Positions 47,923-56,892 of a DNA stretch of 64,000 bases are shown piece after piece. Numbering within the stretch: the stretch's first letter is position 1; every line of letters begins with the position of its first letter. This DNA is from Hyphomonas sp. Lineage in GTDB: Bacteria > Pseudomonadota > Alphaproteobacteria > Caulobacterales > Hyphomonadaceae. Below the pieces are notes generated by a model. The model saw only the letters and a list, made by a program, of their open reading frames with translations, made no database searches and was not told the origin of the DNA. The stretch spans positions 1-64,000 of the forward strand of contig CP051229.1 of assembly GCA_017792365.1 (NCBI GenBank), given 5' to 3'. The position numbers and the translations under genes are program-made.

Positions 47923-49008
47923 ATGGTTGAAACCACAGACACCGTCACGCGACCCGAAATCGAACACGCCGCGCCGCTGGCCGATGCCGGCGCCGTGCGT
48001 GGCGAAGACGTTCTCGTGGCGATCCCGGTGCTGAACGAGGCGGCCCATATCGAGGATTGCCTCAAGTCCCTGTTCGCCGGCGACGGACGCATCCGCAAGG
48101 CGAAAGTCGTCGTCATCGACGGCGGCAGCAATGACGGCACCCGCGATATCGTGAAGCGTCTGTCGCGGCAGTATCGGAATCTCGAACTGGTCAACAATCC
48201 GCGGCGCGTGCAGTCGGCGGGCGTTAACCTTGCCGTGCGGGCACATGGCGAAGTGCGGTCGATCCTCGTGCGCTGCGACGCCCATGCGGTCTACCCCGAA
48301 AACTACGTGATGGATGTCGCCGACAGTCTGCGCGCCAATGGCGTCGCCTCAATCGCCACGCCGATGGACGCGCGCGGCGATACCTGTTTCCAGAAGGCCA
48401 ACGCCTACATTGTCGACACGCCGCTGGGGTCTGGCGGATCGGCGCACAGGGGCGGGCGGCAGTCCGGCTTTGTCGACCATGGCCATCATGCCGGGTTCGA
48501 TCTCGGCTGGTTCAATCGCGTCGGCGGCTACGACGCCAGCTTCACCCACAACGAGGACGCCGAATACGATCGCCGGCTGACGGACGCAGGCGGGCGCATC
48601 TATCTCGATGCAGATATTCGCATTGGCTATTACCCGCGCGCCACGGTGCGGAGCCTCGCGCGCCAGTACTACAATTACGGCAAGGGGCGTGCGCGCAACC
48701 TGAAGAAGCACGGCGGCTGGCCGCGCCTGCGCCAGTTGATCCCGCCGCTGGTGTTCCTTGCCTGCCTTATGGCGATCGCGCTGTCGCCGGTCTCGGGCTG
48801 GACCCTGCTTCTGCCGGCCGGCTACATCGCGGCGCTGGCTGCAGCGTCGCTCGCCGTGGCCTTCAGTATGGGATCAGCGTGCGGACTTCTCGCGGGCGTT
48901 GCGTCGTTCACGATGCACATGGCCTGGTCTGCGGGCTTTCTGCGCCAATTTCTCTTCGCGCCCAAAGATCGCGCAGCCATTCAGGGCATTGCACCCGAAG
49001 CAGGCTAG
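47923..49008 (+). CDS. Glycosyltransferase family 2, ExoA-like
   Basis: 361 residues with the succinoglycan ExoA pattern: VLVAIPVLNEAAHIEDCLKSL, VVVIDGGSNDGTRDI, RCDAHAVYP (metal site region), FTHNEDAEYDRRL and RQYYNYGKGRARN, followed by two or three C-terminal helices. It transfers a sugar to lipid-linked exopolysaccharide intermediates on the cytoplasmic face. The stop meets the stop of the convergent small gene. Confidence 0.9.
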   Translation: MVETTDTVTRPEIEHAAPLADAGAVRGEDVLVAIPVLNEAAHIEDCLKSLFAGDGRIRKAKVVVIDGGSNDGTRDIVKRLSRQYRNLELVNNPRRVQSAGVNLAVRAHGEVRSILVRCDAHAVYPENYVMDVADSLRANGVASIATPMDARGDTCFQKANAYIVDTPLGSGGSAHRGGRQSGFVDHGHHAGFDLGWFNRVGGYDASFTHNEDAEYDRRLTDAGGRIYLDADIRIGYYPRATVRSLARQYYNYGKGRARNLKKHGGWPRLRQLIPPLVFLACLMAIALSPVSGWTLLLPAGYIAALAAASLAVAFSMGSACGLLAGVASFTMHMAWSAGFLRQFLFAPKDRAAIQGIAPEAG

Positions 49009-49373
49009 AACAGCGAGCTCTTGCGTTCGTTGACCTTGGACGAGGCGCGGTCGAACAGCATGTCGATCAGCTGTTCTGGCGACTTGCCCGCCATGTCGAG
49101 ACGGGTCGCAAGGTTGTTGTCGCGCAGCACCTGGCGGATCTGGCCGATCTTCATCGAGGCGAACGTCGAATAGAACTGCGACTTCGATCCGTTGGCGGCG
49201 AGGATGTAGGGATTGGCGACGTCGGCGCGCGCTTCATTCTCGAAAATGACGTTGCCGCCCAGCGCCTTTACCACCCGAGAGGCGAATTTTGGATTTGCCC
49301 GTACTTCATCGCGCAGTTCATCGAAGAACCGGTCGAGGTATTCGGACGCGGTTAGTCCCGGATCTTCTGCCAT
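49005..49373 (-). CDS. Small helical protein coupled to the ParA-like ATPase
   Basis: 122 residues, mostly helical and charged, no signal or membrane segment: LDRFFDELRDEVRANPKFASRVVKALGG at the start and LATRLDMAGKSPEQLIDMLFDRASSK at the end. No family recognised. It overlaps the ParA-like gene by 22 bases, so the two are translated together. It could be the partner that stimulates or localises the ATPase. Confidence 0.7.
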   Translation of the reverse strand: MAEDPGLTASEYLDRFFDELRDEVRANPKFASRVVKALGGNVIFENEARADVANPYILAANGSKSQFYSTFASMKIGQIRQVLRDNNLATRLDMAGKSPEQLIDMLFDRASSKVNERKSSLF

Positions 49374-50272
49374 GTCGCACCTGTTCTCTGGCTCAGGAAG
49401 TCGGTGAACCTCTCAGCCAGTCGTCGAACATCCCCTCTGATGCTCCCATACTTTCCCCTAAGGGTATTGTAGCTGTCCGGCGCTGCCCGGTCCATCGCAT
49501 TCAATATCTGCACCGACTCCGGAATCGTCGGTCCGAACCAGCGATCGGACAGATAGATCTCTCTCAATTCGGACACGACCTGACGCGCATACCGCGTGTC
49601 GCGAAAGCGTGTGATCAGCACGAAGTTCCGCACCGGTAGGTCGGGCGCGATGTAGCGTCCGACCCAGTCGGAGAATTGCTTGGTTCCCCATGTCGACACG
49701 GAGTCGGCGATCGTCGGCGTGATGTAGACGTCGGCGATGGCGAGACCGGCGCGGGCCAGCGGCGACAGGTGCGGCGGGCAGTCGAGCAGGATGATGTCGT
49801 AGAGCGGAAGCAGCGGTTCGATCGCGGCCTTGAGGTAGGTCGCCAATGCTTCGGCCAGCGTCGTCGGCGTGCCGGCGCGCGAATACCACTCTTCCTCGAG
49901 GCTGAGTTCGCGCAAGCGGAGCTGGGGGTGCGAGGGCAGGATCGAGATCCAGCCGCGGCGCTCGTCCTGTTCCTCGTCGATGCGGAGCTCTTCGAGGGTG
50001 ACGGCGTTCGGGATGATGTAGGGGCCGGCCTGCGCATCGCGACCGGCGACAAATTCGGCCAGCAGGTGGTGTCCGCTCTTGCCCTGATCGGAGGCCGCCT
50101 GGACGCCGCGCTCGGTCAGGAGCATCTGGCTGGAATTGGCCTGGGGGTCGAGGTCGATGACGAGGACGTTCATCCCGTAGAAGTGGGCAAGACCGTCCGC
50201 GAGCATGACTGTCGTTGTCGACTTGCCCACGCCGCCCTTGAGGTTTGCAATCGCGGCGATGGCGCCAGTCAT
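49352..50272 (-). CDS. ParA-family ATPase within the EPS locus
   Basis: 306 residues. Deviant Walker A KGGVGKST at residues 12-19, Walker A' VIDLDPQANSS, Walker B IILLDCPPHLSP. The long form without an N-terminal HTH is close to Soj/ParA proteins of plasmids and chromosomes, yet no parB or parS is nearby. In its place is a small overlapping gene. ParA-type ATPases also place chemoreceptors, pili and polar structures, and here the neighbours make exopolysaccharide. ATG follows GGGAGTAGATC. Confidence 0.9.
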   Translation of the reverse strand: MTGAIAAIANLKGGVGKSTTTVMLADGLAHFYGMNVLVIDLDPQANSSQMLLTERGVQAASDQGKSGHHLLAEFVAGRDAQAGPYIIPNAVTLEELRIDEEQDERRGWISILPSHPQLRLRELSLEEEWYSRAGTPTTLAEALATYLKAAIEPLLPLYDIILLDCPPHLSPLARAGLAIADVYITPTIADSVSTWGTKQFSDWVGRYIAPDLPVRNFVLITRFRDTRYARQVVSELREIYLSDRWFGPTIPESVQILNAMDRAAPDSYNTLRGKYGSIRGDVRRLAERFTDFLSQRTGATWQKIRD

Positions 50273-50390
50273 GATCTACTCCCGTCTCGCAACCGCATTC
50301 CGACATGCAGCTGTCCGGCGAACCCTGCTCTTGTAGCAATCGGGAGCAGGGCGCAAGCGCGTTCCATGGTTACCTGCGCGATCGGCTCCA

Positions 50391-51731
50391 TTACGTAGCT
50401 GGAGACTGCTTTTTTCTGTGATGAACCGCCGCAACGCCGCATGCGCAGCCAAGGATGAGCGCGTACGTCCACGTCAGGGCCGGTATGGCGAGCGAGCTGT
50501 CGGCGATGCCGTGGAGGAGCAGGAAGCCGGACCCCATCAGGGCGAGGCGGGGCAGGCTGCGGGGCGCCTTCCGCTGGAGCAATACGCGGATGATCATGAT
50601 GTGCGCGAGAAGCAGGACAAAAGCGGCGAACGCGAGCCCTGCGTAGCCGGTCTCCACCAGCCAGTTCAGCGCTGCATTGCGGGCGTCGCCGGGGGCGCTG
50701 AGGGCGACATAGGAATGGAGGTTGTCGGCCCGGTCTGCGACCGTGTCGATCTCGCCGAGCCCATGCCCGAAAAGCGGCGCCTGTTGGGCGGCGGTCCAAT
50801 AGGTTTCCAGACGCTGGATGTGGGTGGTCTCGGCCGCGCCGGGAGTGTTGGGGGCGACGGACTCATCGTGAAAGAAGGCGAGGAAGAGCGCGAGGGCAAC
50901 GCCGGCGAGACTGGCCACGGGCGCCAGCCGCTCGAGCACCCTGACCCATGAGCTGCGGTGGTCGCGACGCAGGATTTCGCCGAGGTCCCACCAGGAATGA
51001 AAGACGATCGCCGATGACGCCAGAAGGACGCCGACGCGCGATCCGGTGAGCGAGAGGCAGGTGAAGGCGAAGCCGACGAGCAGGATGGCGCCGAGGCCGT
51101 CGCGCATCAGGCGGTCGATCATTTCGGCGCGCGAGAGCGCTGCGGCGTCAATTTCCTTGACGACGTGCATCACCCGGGCGGAGCCGATCAGCGCAACGAA
51201 GCCGAACAGGACGGCCGCGTCGGTCGTGGACCCGAGGCCGGCCGTGAAGGGCGGGTCGGCCGCGGCGCTCAGCGAGGTGCTGATCTGGGTGAAGAACGCC
51301 CAGACGCAGTAGAGCAGGAGCGACCAGACGAGACTGCTCCAGAGCAGGCGCTGGGTCGTGCGGGTGCGGGCGGCGAGGTATCCGATCGACCATGCGCCCA
51401 TCGCAGCGAGCAGCACGGCGACGTCCGGGCCCGCCGTCACGATCGGGCCGAACCAGCCGGCCAGCGTCCAGATCAGCAGGGCGAGGGGCGCCGCCGCCAT
51501 CGAGACCGAAAGACTGCGCGGCGGGGCGAGGCCTATGGATGCGATCGCTGCAACGATCATGCAGCCGGAGAAGAGCAGCATCGGTATGGGTTCTGCGCCG
51601 GCCATCTGCAGGTTAGCGAGCAGGATCGTCGCAATGGCGCCCAGCGGGCCGGCCAGTTCGCGCTTGTGGACGCGGTCGGACGTGGACCCGGCGGCGGGGA
51701 GGAAGCCGCTACCTGCAGCGAGGATCGTCAT
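50391..51731 (-). CDS. O-antigen ligase/polymerase-like membrane protein
   Basis: 446 residues with about ten to twelve transmembrane helices. A large loop near residues 300-345 carries GHGLGEIDTVADRADNLHSYVAL, the His-containing motif of WaaL/Wzy proteins. It probably polymerises or ligates exopolysaccharide repeats in the periplasm. The ATG at 51731 (MTILAAG) overlaps the stop of the upstream glycosyltransferase once that gene's frame is corrected. Confidence 0.82.
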   Translation of the reverse strand: MTILAAGSGFLPAAGSTSDRVHKRELAGPLGAIATILLANLQMAGAEPIPMLLFSGCMIVAAIASIGLAPPRSLSVSMAAAPLALLIWTLAGWFGPIVTAGPDVAVLLAAMGAWSIGYLAARTRTTQRLLWSSLVWSLLLYCVWAFFTQISTSLSAAADPPFTAGLGSTTDAAVLFGFVALIGSARVMHVVKEIDAAALSRAEMIDRLMRDGLGAILLVGFAFTCLSLTGSRVGVLLASSAIVFHSWWDLGEILRRDHRSSWVRVLERLAPVASLAGVALALFLAFFHDESVAPNTPGAAETTHIQRLETYWTAAQQAPLFGHGLGEIDTVADRADNLHSYVALSAPGDARNAALNWLVETGYAGLAFAAFVLLLAHIMIIRVLLQRKAPRSLPRLALMGSGFLLLHGIADSSLAIPALTWTYALILGCACGVAAVHHRKKQSPAT

Positions 51732-52878
51732 GGGGTTGGCGTCCCAACTTCGGGATTGAGGGCGTCCGCGATGATCTGCTTCAGCAGGCCGGGGGCTGCA
51801 CAAACGTCTCGTCCGGCAAGGCCAGCAGGGCGGCGCGCCTTGCGCTGATCTCGGAGCGGTCTGCCGAGAGACGCGACAGCAGGGCGGGCAGGGATTGGCC
51901 GAGGTCTTCCTCGATGATGAAACCGGCGTCGGCGTCCGCGATCCATTTGGCGGTCTGGGTCCCGGCAGGGGCGATCGCGGGAACGCCGTAATAGCCGCCC
52001 TCGTAGATCCGGTTGGGCAGCAGCCACACGGAGTTGTAGCCCTTCTCCATGAAGTCGCCGGCCCAGACGACGTCGAGCGGCGCATAGATGGCGGCGAGGT
52101 CCTCCGGGGACCTGTAGCGGCCGTGGAAGGTCAGGTTGGGGACGCCCTTCACCCGTTCGTGGAAGTCCGGAATTTCGGTCAGCGCCGGAACGCCGTGGAG
52201 GTGGATCTCGACGGCGGAGCCCGCCTCCTGTGCGAGCGCGAGGAGAAGGTCGAGGCTGCGTGCGCAGCGGAGCACGCCGATCCAGCCGAGGCGGAGCGGT
52301 TCGCCGGGGGGAGAGGCGGTGGCCGCACGCGCTGGGCGGTCGCCGTAATCGGCTCCGGCTGCCAGCCGGTTCTCGACGAGAACGGGTTGGTACTGACCGC
52401 TGTGACGGCGCGAGAAGTAGTTCTCGAGATAGCCGGGTGACGACACGACGAGACGGCGACTACGCTTGAGCAGCGCGCCTTCGAGGCGCCGGAAGATGAA
52501 GCCGATGGGATCGTTGCGCGTCAGCAGGCGGTGGACGTCGAGGCATTCGTAGATGACTGGCGTTTTCAGGCCGAGCTTGCGCTTGGCCAGGAAAGCGGCT
52601 GCCAGCATGTCGAGGTTGCGGGCGTAGATGACGTCCGCATCCGCCAGCCGGCCGGACGCGGCGGCCAGTTCGGCGCCGGAAAACACCGATCTGACGCGCT
52701 GGAGGTAGTTGCCGTCATAGGTGCGCCCGAGGTCGACATTGTCCCATCCGGCCGCCGGATCGTCGCGCCGGCGCATGGTAAAGCCTGTGACTTCAAGGCC
52801 GTCGTCGCGGAATCCCTGGACCCGCCGCCGAACGGCGGCGTCGTGCGCGTCGTGTCCGAAAAAGGCGACGTGTGTCAT
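51728..52878 (-). CDS. Glycosyltransferase family 1/4-like, frameshifted at the 3' end
   Basis: About 383 residues. GT-B pattern: THVAFFGHDAHDAAVRRR at the N-terminus, VIYECLDVHRL, LRLGWIGVLRC, and an E-rich end (NRIYEGGYYGVPAIAP) with the usual Glu. The literal frame stops after FVQPPAC (51781). One base fewer in the CCCCC run near 51797 gives QPGLLKQIIADALNPEVGTPTP with TGA at 51728, which overlaps the next ATG. That overlap strongly supports the corrected reading. ATG at 52878 is preferred to a TTG 18 bases upstream. Confidence 0.85.
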
Positions 52879-53245
52879 CGGCGTCTTTGACTGCAAGCGC
52901 CAGACCGATCCGGGCGGACGCGCGAACGCCTGTCAGGCGAAGGCAGGACAGGGCGCCCAAGTATCAGCCAGCCTCGCGGTTAACCCAGGAGGCGGGCGGC
53001 TAGGACCCTGCTGCAGAAGCATTTTCATTTTAGTTTCAAACTCGTTAGAAAGGCATTCATGCTAGTCGCAGCGGGGACCCGAAAGCTGCGAACCCGGCAT
53101 CGCAAACGGCGCTGCGATCGCTTTTGAGGGCGAAAGGGCGCACAGGTGGCGCGAAAAATGGATTGCAGTCGTGCGCTGGACGCCGGTCGGGCGCACTGGG
53201 TACGGAACGCTGGGTCCGGCTTGGCCGGGTGGATTGAGGTTTGTG
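52879..53245. other. Divergent intergenic region
   Basis: No gene supported. Holds the 5' ends of two divergent EPS operons. An ATCGCA/TGCGAT hairpin near 53100 is the only visible symmetry. Confidence 0.4.
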
Positions 53246-54157
53246 GTGGACTTTTCGCTAACGCGTCTGCGCGAAAAGACGGCGGATTTCTTCGGAGATC
53301 TGGGCGACCGCGCTGCGATGGCGTGGGGCCGGATGGCCGACAGCGCCGCCGCGCGCACGCGCCTGCGCAACGCCCCGAAACCTGTGATCGCGCGGGAGAG
53401 AACCGCTGTCGTGCCGGCTGGACGCCGCGTTTACGCTGTCGGCGATGTGCATGGCCGCGCCGACCTTCTTGAGCGCCTGCTGGATGATCTCGACAGGGAT
53501 GTCGATCGCGGCGGGTTCGAGGGCCGCCCGATCCTGGTCTTCCTTGGCGATTATGTGGATCGCGGGTTTCAGTCGAAGGGCGTGATCGACCTTCTGCTCG
53601 CGCCGCGACTGTCCCGATACGAGACATATTTCCTGAAAGGGAACCACGAAGCGGCGATGCTGCAGTTCATGGACGATGCAGGCATTGGTCCGCGCTGGGC
53701 CGAATATGGCGGCGTCGAGACGCTGGTTTCCTACAAGGTGCAGCCGCCCCGCGGGCGCACCAATATCGACGAATGGGAGCGCGCCTCAGCCGAGCTGAAC
53801 GAGGCGATGCCCGAAGCGCACAAGCATTTGCTGCGCAATCTCGACCTCAGCGTGCGGATTGGCGATTATCTGTTCGTGCATGCCGGCGTCCGCCCCGGAG
53901 TGGCGCTGGACCAGCAGACCGAGCGCGACCTCTTGTGGATCCGCGAGGAGTTCCTGCAGGACCGCAATCCTCACGAGGCAGTAATTGTGCATGGGCATAC
54001 GCCAACCACGATACCCTTCAAGGATTCCCGGCGGATCGGGATCGACACCGGCGCATATCTGAGCGGCAAACTCACAGCGGTGCGCTTGGAGGGAGATCAG
54101 GTAGAGTTTATTACGGCGGGGGCAGGGTCTGCCCAGGACGCCGTCGGACACGGATGA
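53246..54157 (+). CDS. PPP-family serine/threonine (or dual) protein phosphatase
   Basis: 303 residues. All metal-binding motifs of the PPP family are intact: GDVHG (66-70), GDYVDRG (101-107), GNHE (132-135), FVHAG and VHGHTP. GTG at 53246, with GAGG six bases upstream, is chosen. No membrane segment. It is first in the operon with the Wza-like, beta-barrel and Wzc-like genes, ten bases from the next gene, so it is a good candidate for the enzyme that dephosphorylates the tyrosine kinase, a job usually done by a Wzb-type phosphatase. Confidence 0.88.
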   Translation: MDFSLTRLREKTADFFGDLGDRAAMAWGRMADSAAARTRLRNAPKPVIARERTAVVPAGRRVYAVGDVHGRADLLERLLDDLDRDVDRGGFEGRPILVFLGDYVDRGFQSKGVIDLLLAPRLSRYETYFLKGNHEAAMLQFMDDAGIGPRWAEYGGVETLVSYKVQPPRGRTNIDEWERASAELNEAMPEAHKHLLRNLDLSVRIGDYLFVHAGVRPGVALDQQTERDLLWIREEFLQDRNPHEAVIVHGHTPTTIPFKDSRRIGIDTGAYLSGKLTAVRLEGDQVEFITAGAGSAQDAVGHG

Positions 54158-54167
54158 ACAGGAGCTG

Positions 54168-54780
54168 ATGATCATGGCGCTCAGGACCGTACTATTCGCA
54201 CTCGTCGGCATGCTCGCAGCGGCTTGCGGCACGGCGCCGATGCCGTCAGGCCCGGTGGACACGGGCCAACCGGGACAGACTGTCCAGCAGGTCCAGCAGG
54301 CGCAGCGCGCCGCGGACATCGCCTACACGCTTGATTCGGGGGACAAGGTCCGGATCAACGTCTACGGCGAACCCGATCTTTCCGGCGAATACGAGCTGGA
54401 TGGGCAGGGGATCCTTCCAGATGTCGCTGATCGGCGAGGTCAATGCCCAGAACAAGACGATCCGCGAGCTGCAGACCGAGATCGAGAACGCGCTGCGCGA
54501 AGGCCGCTTCATCCGCGAGCCGCAGGTTGCGGCCGAAGTGATCACCTACCGCCCGTTCTATATTCTGGGCGAGGTCAACAACCCTGGCGAGTATCCCTAC
54601 ACCTCGGGGCTGACCGTGATGAACGCCATCGCAAGCGCGGGCGACTTCACCTATCGCGCCGACAAGCGCCGCGTGCTGATCAAGAGCGTGGATTCGCCGT
54701 CCGAGCGAGAGGTTGACCTGACCGTTAACACGCCGGTGCGCCCGGGCGACACAATCCGGGTTCGGGAGCGGTTCTTCTAG
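54168..54780 (+). CDS. Wza-like polysaccharide export lipoprotein, frameshifted
   Basis: About 204 residues. Lipoprotein signal (LAAACGT, Cys near residue 20), then the Poly_export domain (AYTLDSGDKVRINVYGEPDLSGEY), and after a frame change near 54410 the continuation SFQMSLIGEVNAQNKTIRELQTEIENAL and an SLBB domain (FYILGEVNNPGEYPY, NAIASAGDFTYRADKR). The indel lies in GGGGATCC. Outer-membrane export channel subunit; short form without the C-terminal helix of E. coli Wza. AGGAG precedes the ATG. Confidence 0.88.
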
Positions 54781-54926
54781 AGATTTCAACGCTTCCGCAC
54801 AGACTCCCGTAACCTCCCGCGTGTATGGCGAAAGGCGCCTGCTAGAACGCGAACAGCGTTGACCCAACAGCAGCCGCGACGGAAATGGAGTGGGCTGGAG
54901 TTGGGGCCGGTCGAGGGAGATAGCCG

Positions 54927-55355
54927 GTGGTCATGCCCGGACAACGCACCCGGAACGTGGCTGTGCTTGCGTCGATCTTAACCATGGCGGGGCCGTCTGC
55001 GCATGGTCAGGCCGGCGATCGACCGGAATTTGATGCGACAGGGGTCGCAGCGGAACTGGTGAATGGACTGCCCTGCGCGGCGACGGAAACCTCCGCCGCC
55101 CTCGAGGCGAAGCTGGATGCGCGCCGGGAAAGCCTGAATGATCTGGCGGCTGCGCTGGAGGTTATCGCAGCGTCGCCGGAGCCATGCGATGACGTTAGGG
55201 CAGCTGCGACGCGGCAGCGCCAGTTCATCGCAGCAACCCTGGCTCTCGGCCCGCAAGGCGCCGAATCAGAGCCTCAGACGGCCGTTTACCAATTGTCTTT
55301 CGAGGCGGGACCGCCGCCTCTCAACATGATGCGCGGCCGCCGAGAGGGCCGTTAA
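54927..55355 (+). CDS. Exported hypothetical protein
   Basis: 142 residues with a signal peptide (VLASILTMAGPSAHGQA) and a helical mature part with a single Cys pair (GLPCAATE, PEPCDDV). No family recognised. Position between the export lipoprotein and the beta-barrel suggests a role in the same pathway. Confidence 0.55.
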   Translation: MVMPGQRTRNVAVLASILTMAGPSAHGQAGDRPEFDATGVAAELVNGLPCAATETSAALEAKLDARRESLNDLAAALEVIAASPEPCDDVRAAATRQRQFIAATLALGPQGAESEPQTAVYQLSFEAGPPPLNMMRGRREGR

Positions 55356-55533
55356 CCGCAATGATACGCCATCAATGGGACATGACTGCAGATCGGTCCC
55401 GAAACACAGTTGCCCGGCTTTCACGGAAGCGGGACGATCAGGTTCCCCGATTGGGTGATACGGCCCCAATCTTGCTCACTCGGGGCGAGTACTGCGCGCA
55501 AAGCGCCTTTCGGGGTGAATGAGGACAGACATC

Positions 55534-56847
55534 ATGAACAAAGTTGCATTGTGCACGATCGTGGCGGCCCTGACTGTGCCGCCCGCCCTAGGCCAGGAGA
55601 ACCCCTTCCTGCGTGGACGCTACACGCCGGTCCCCGAGCGTGATCAGCCGGAATTCGATCCCGTGCCGCTGCGCGCCGGATCGTTCTTTGTCGACTCCAG
55701 CCTTGGCGTCGGCGCCGAGTACAACGACAACATCTACGCGCAGGACACGCCGACCACCGAAGACACGATCCTGACGCTGAATCCGACGGCCGAACTCTAC
55801 AGCTCGTGGTCTGTGCACGCGCTGGGCGCCGGCGTGAACGTCAATCACCGCGAGTACACCGAAGAGAGCAGCGAGAGCGTCACCGACTACAGCGCCTTCG
55901 CCAATGGCCGCCTCGACATCACCCGCAACGCTTTTGCCGCCGGCCGCGTCTATGGCGGTCGCCTGTCCGAACAGCGCTATGCGCCGTCGGCCGTCAACAA
56001 CGCCGCCGAACCGGCGCGTTACGACGAGATGGGCGCCGAGGTGTCGGGAACCCTTCGTCGTGATCGCATCCAGCTGCAGGCGAGCGTCGGCACGGAGCAG
56101 GAAGACTGGGATGCGGTTCCGCTGATCCCGGATCCGCTGAACCCCGGCGGTCCGACCTCCGTCAGCAACGACTTCCGCGATGTGACCGAGAACTCGGTCT
56201 ACACGCGCGCCTCCTACGCCGTCTCGCCGGACGTCGCGATCTTCGCGCAGGCGCGCGCCACCGAGCTGGACTACGATCTCGCCACCGATCCGGCGGGCTT
56301 CAACCGTGATGCGACCCGCCTGAACGGGCAGGTCGGCGCGAGCTTCGAACTTGCGGCGCCGTTCCGCGGCGATATCGCGGTCGGCTACATCCACGAGAAC
56401 AAGTACGACTCAGCGCTTGAAAACACCGACGGTCTCAGCGTCGACGGCGAACTGCTCTGGTTCCCGACGCAGCTGACGACGGTGACCGTCGATGGCCGCC
56501 GCACGATCTATGACCCGGGCCTGACCGGTTCATCGTCGGCGATCCTGACGCAGTTCGGCGGCCGCGTGGACCACGAACTCCGCCGCAACTGGGTGGTGTT
56601 CGGCGAAGCCAGCACCAGCACGACGGACTTCAAAGGCGGCATTCCTGGCCTCGCGCCCGGATCGGTCGTCCCAATCGATCGCGAAGACCAGATCGTCTCG
56701 TTCGGCGGCGGTCTTGGCTACAAGCTGAATCGCAATGCGCGGATCAACGCCACCTACACGTTCCGGACCCAGGACTCGTCCGGCGTGAACAGCGGCCGCG
56801 AGTTCGACCAGAACATTCTGGGCGTGGAATTGCGCGTGTACCCCTGA
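55534..56847 (+). CDS. Outer-membrane beta-barrel protein of the EPS locus
   Basis: 437 residues. Signal peptide (1-20, LGQ), then alternating amphipathic strands to the end with a terminal aromatic-free ELRVYP. The SFFVDSSLGVGAEYNDNIYAQ opening is typical of outer-membrane beta-barrels (OMP_b-brl_2 / VpsM-like) found beside wza and wzc in many EPS loci. It may form or line the secretion pore. ATG at 55534 has GAGGACAG upstream. Confidence 0.82.
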   Translation: MNKVALCTIVAALTVPPALGQENPFLRGRYTPVPERDQPEFDPVPLRAGSFFVDSSLGVGAEYNDNIYAQDTPTTEDTILTLNPTAELYSSWSVHALGAGVNVNHREYTEESSESVTDYSAFANGRLDITRNAFAAGRVYGGRLSEQRYAPSAVNNAAEPARYDEMGAEVSGTLRRDRIQLQASVGTEQEDWDAVPLIPDPLNPGGPTSVSNDFRDVTENSVYTRASYAVSPDVAIFAQARATELDYDLATDPAGFNRDATRLNGQVGASFELAAPFRGDIAVGYIHENKYDSALENTDGLSVDGELLWFPTQLTTVTVDGRRTIYDPGLTGSSSAILTQFGGRVDHELRRNWVVFGEASTSTTDFKGGIPGLAPGSVVPIDREDQIVSFGGGLGYKLNRNARINATYTFRTQDSSGVNSGREFDQNILGVELRVYP

Positions 56848-56892
56848 GGCGTCTGACGGCGACCGCGGGGTAGTAGAGTTCGGAGTGAACGG

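Noticed and set aside
49352-50272. Chromosome or plasmid partition locus
   Set aside because: No ParB-like gene or parS-like inverted repeats near the ParA-like gene; neighbours are EPS genes.
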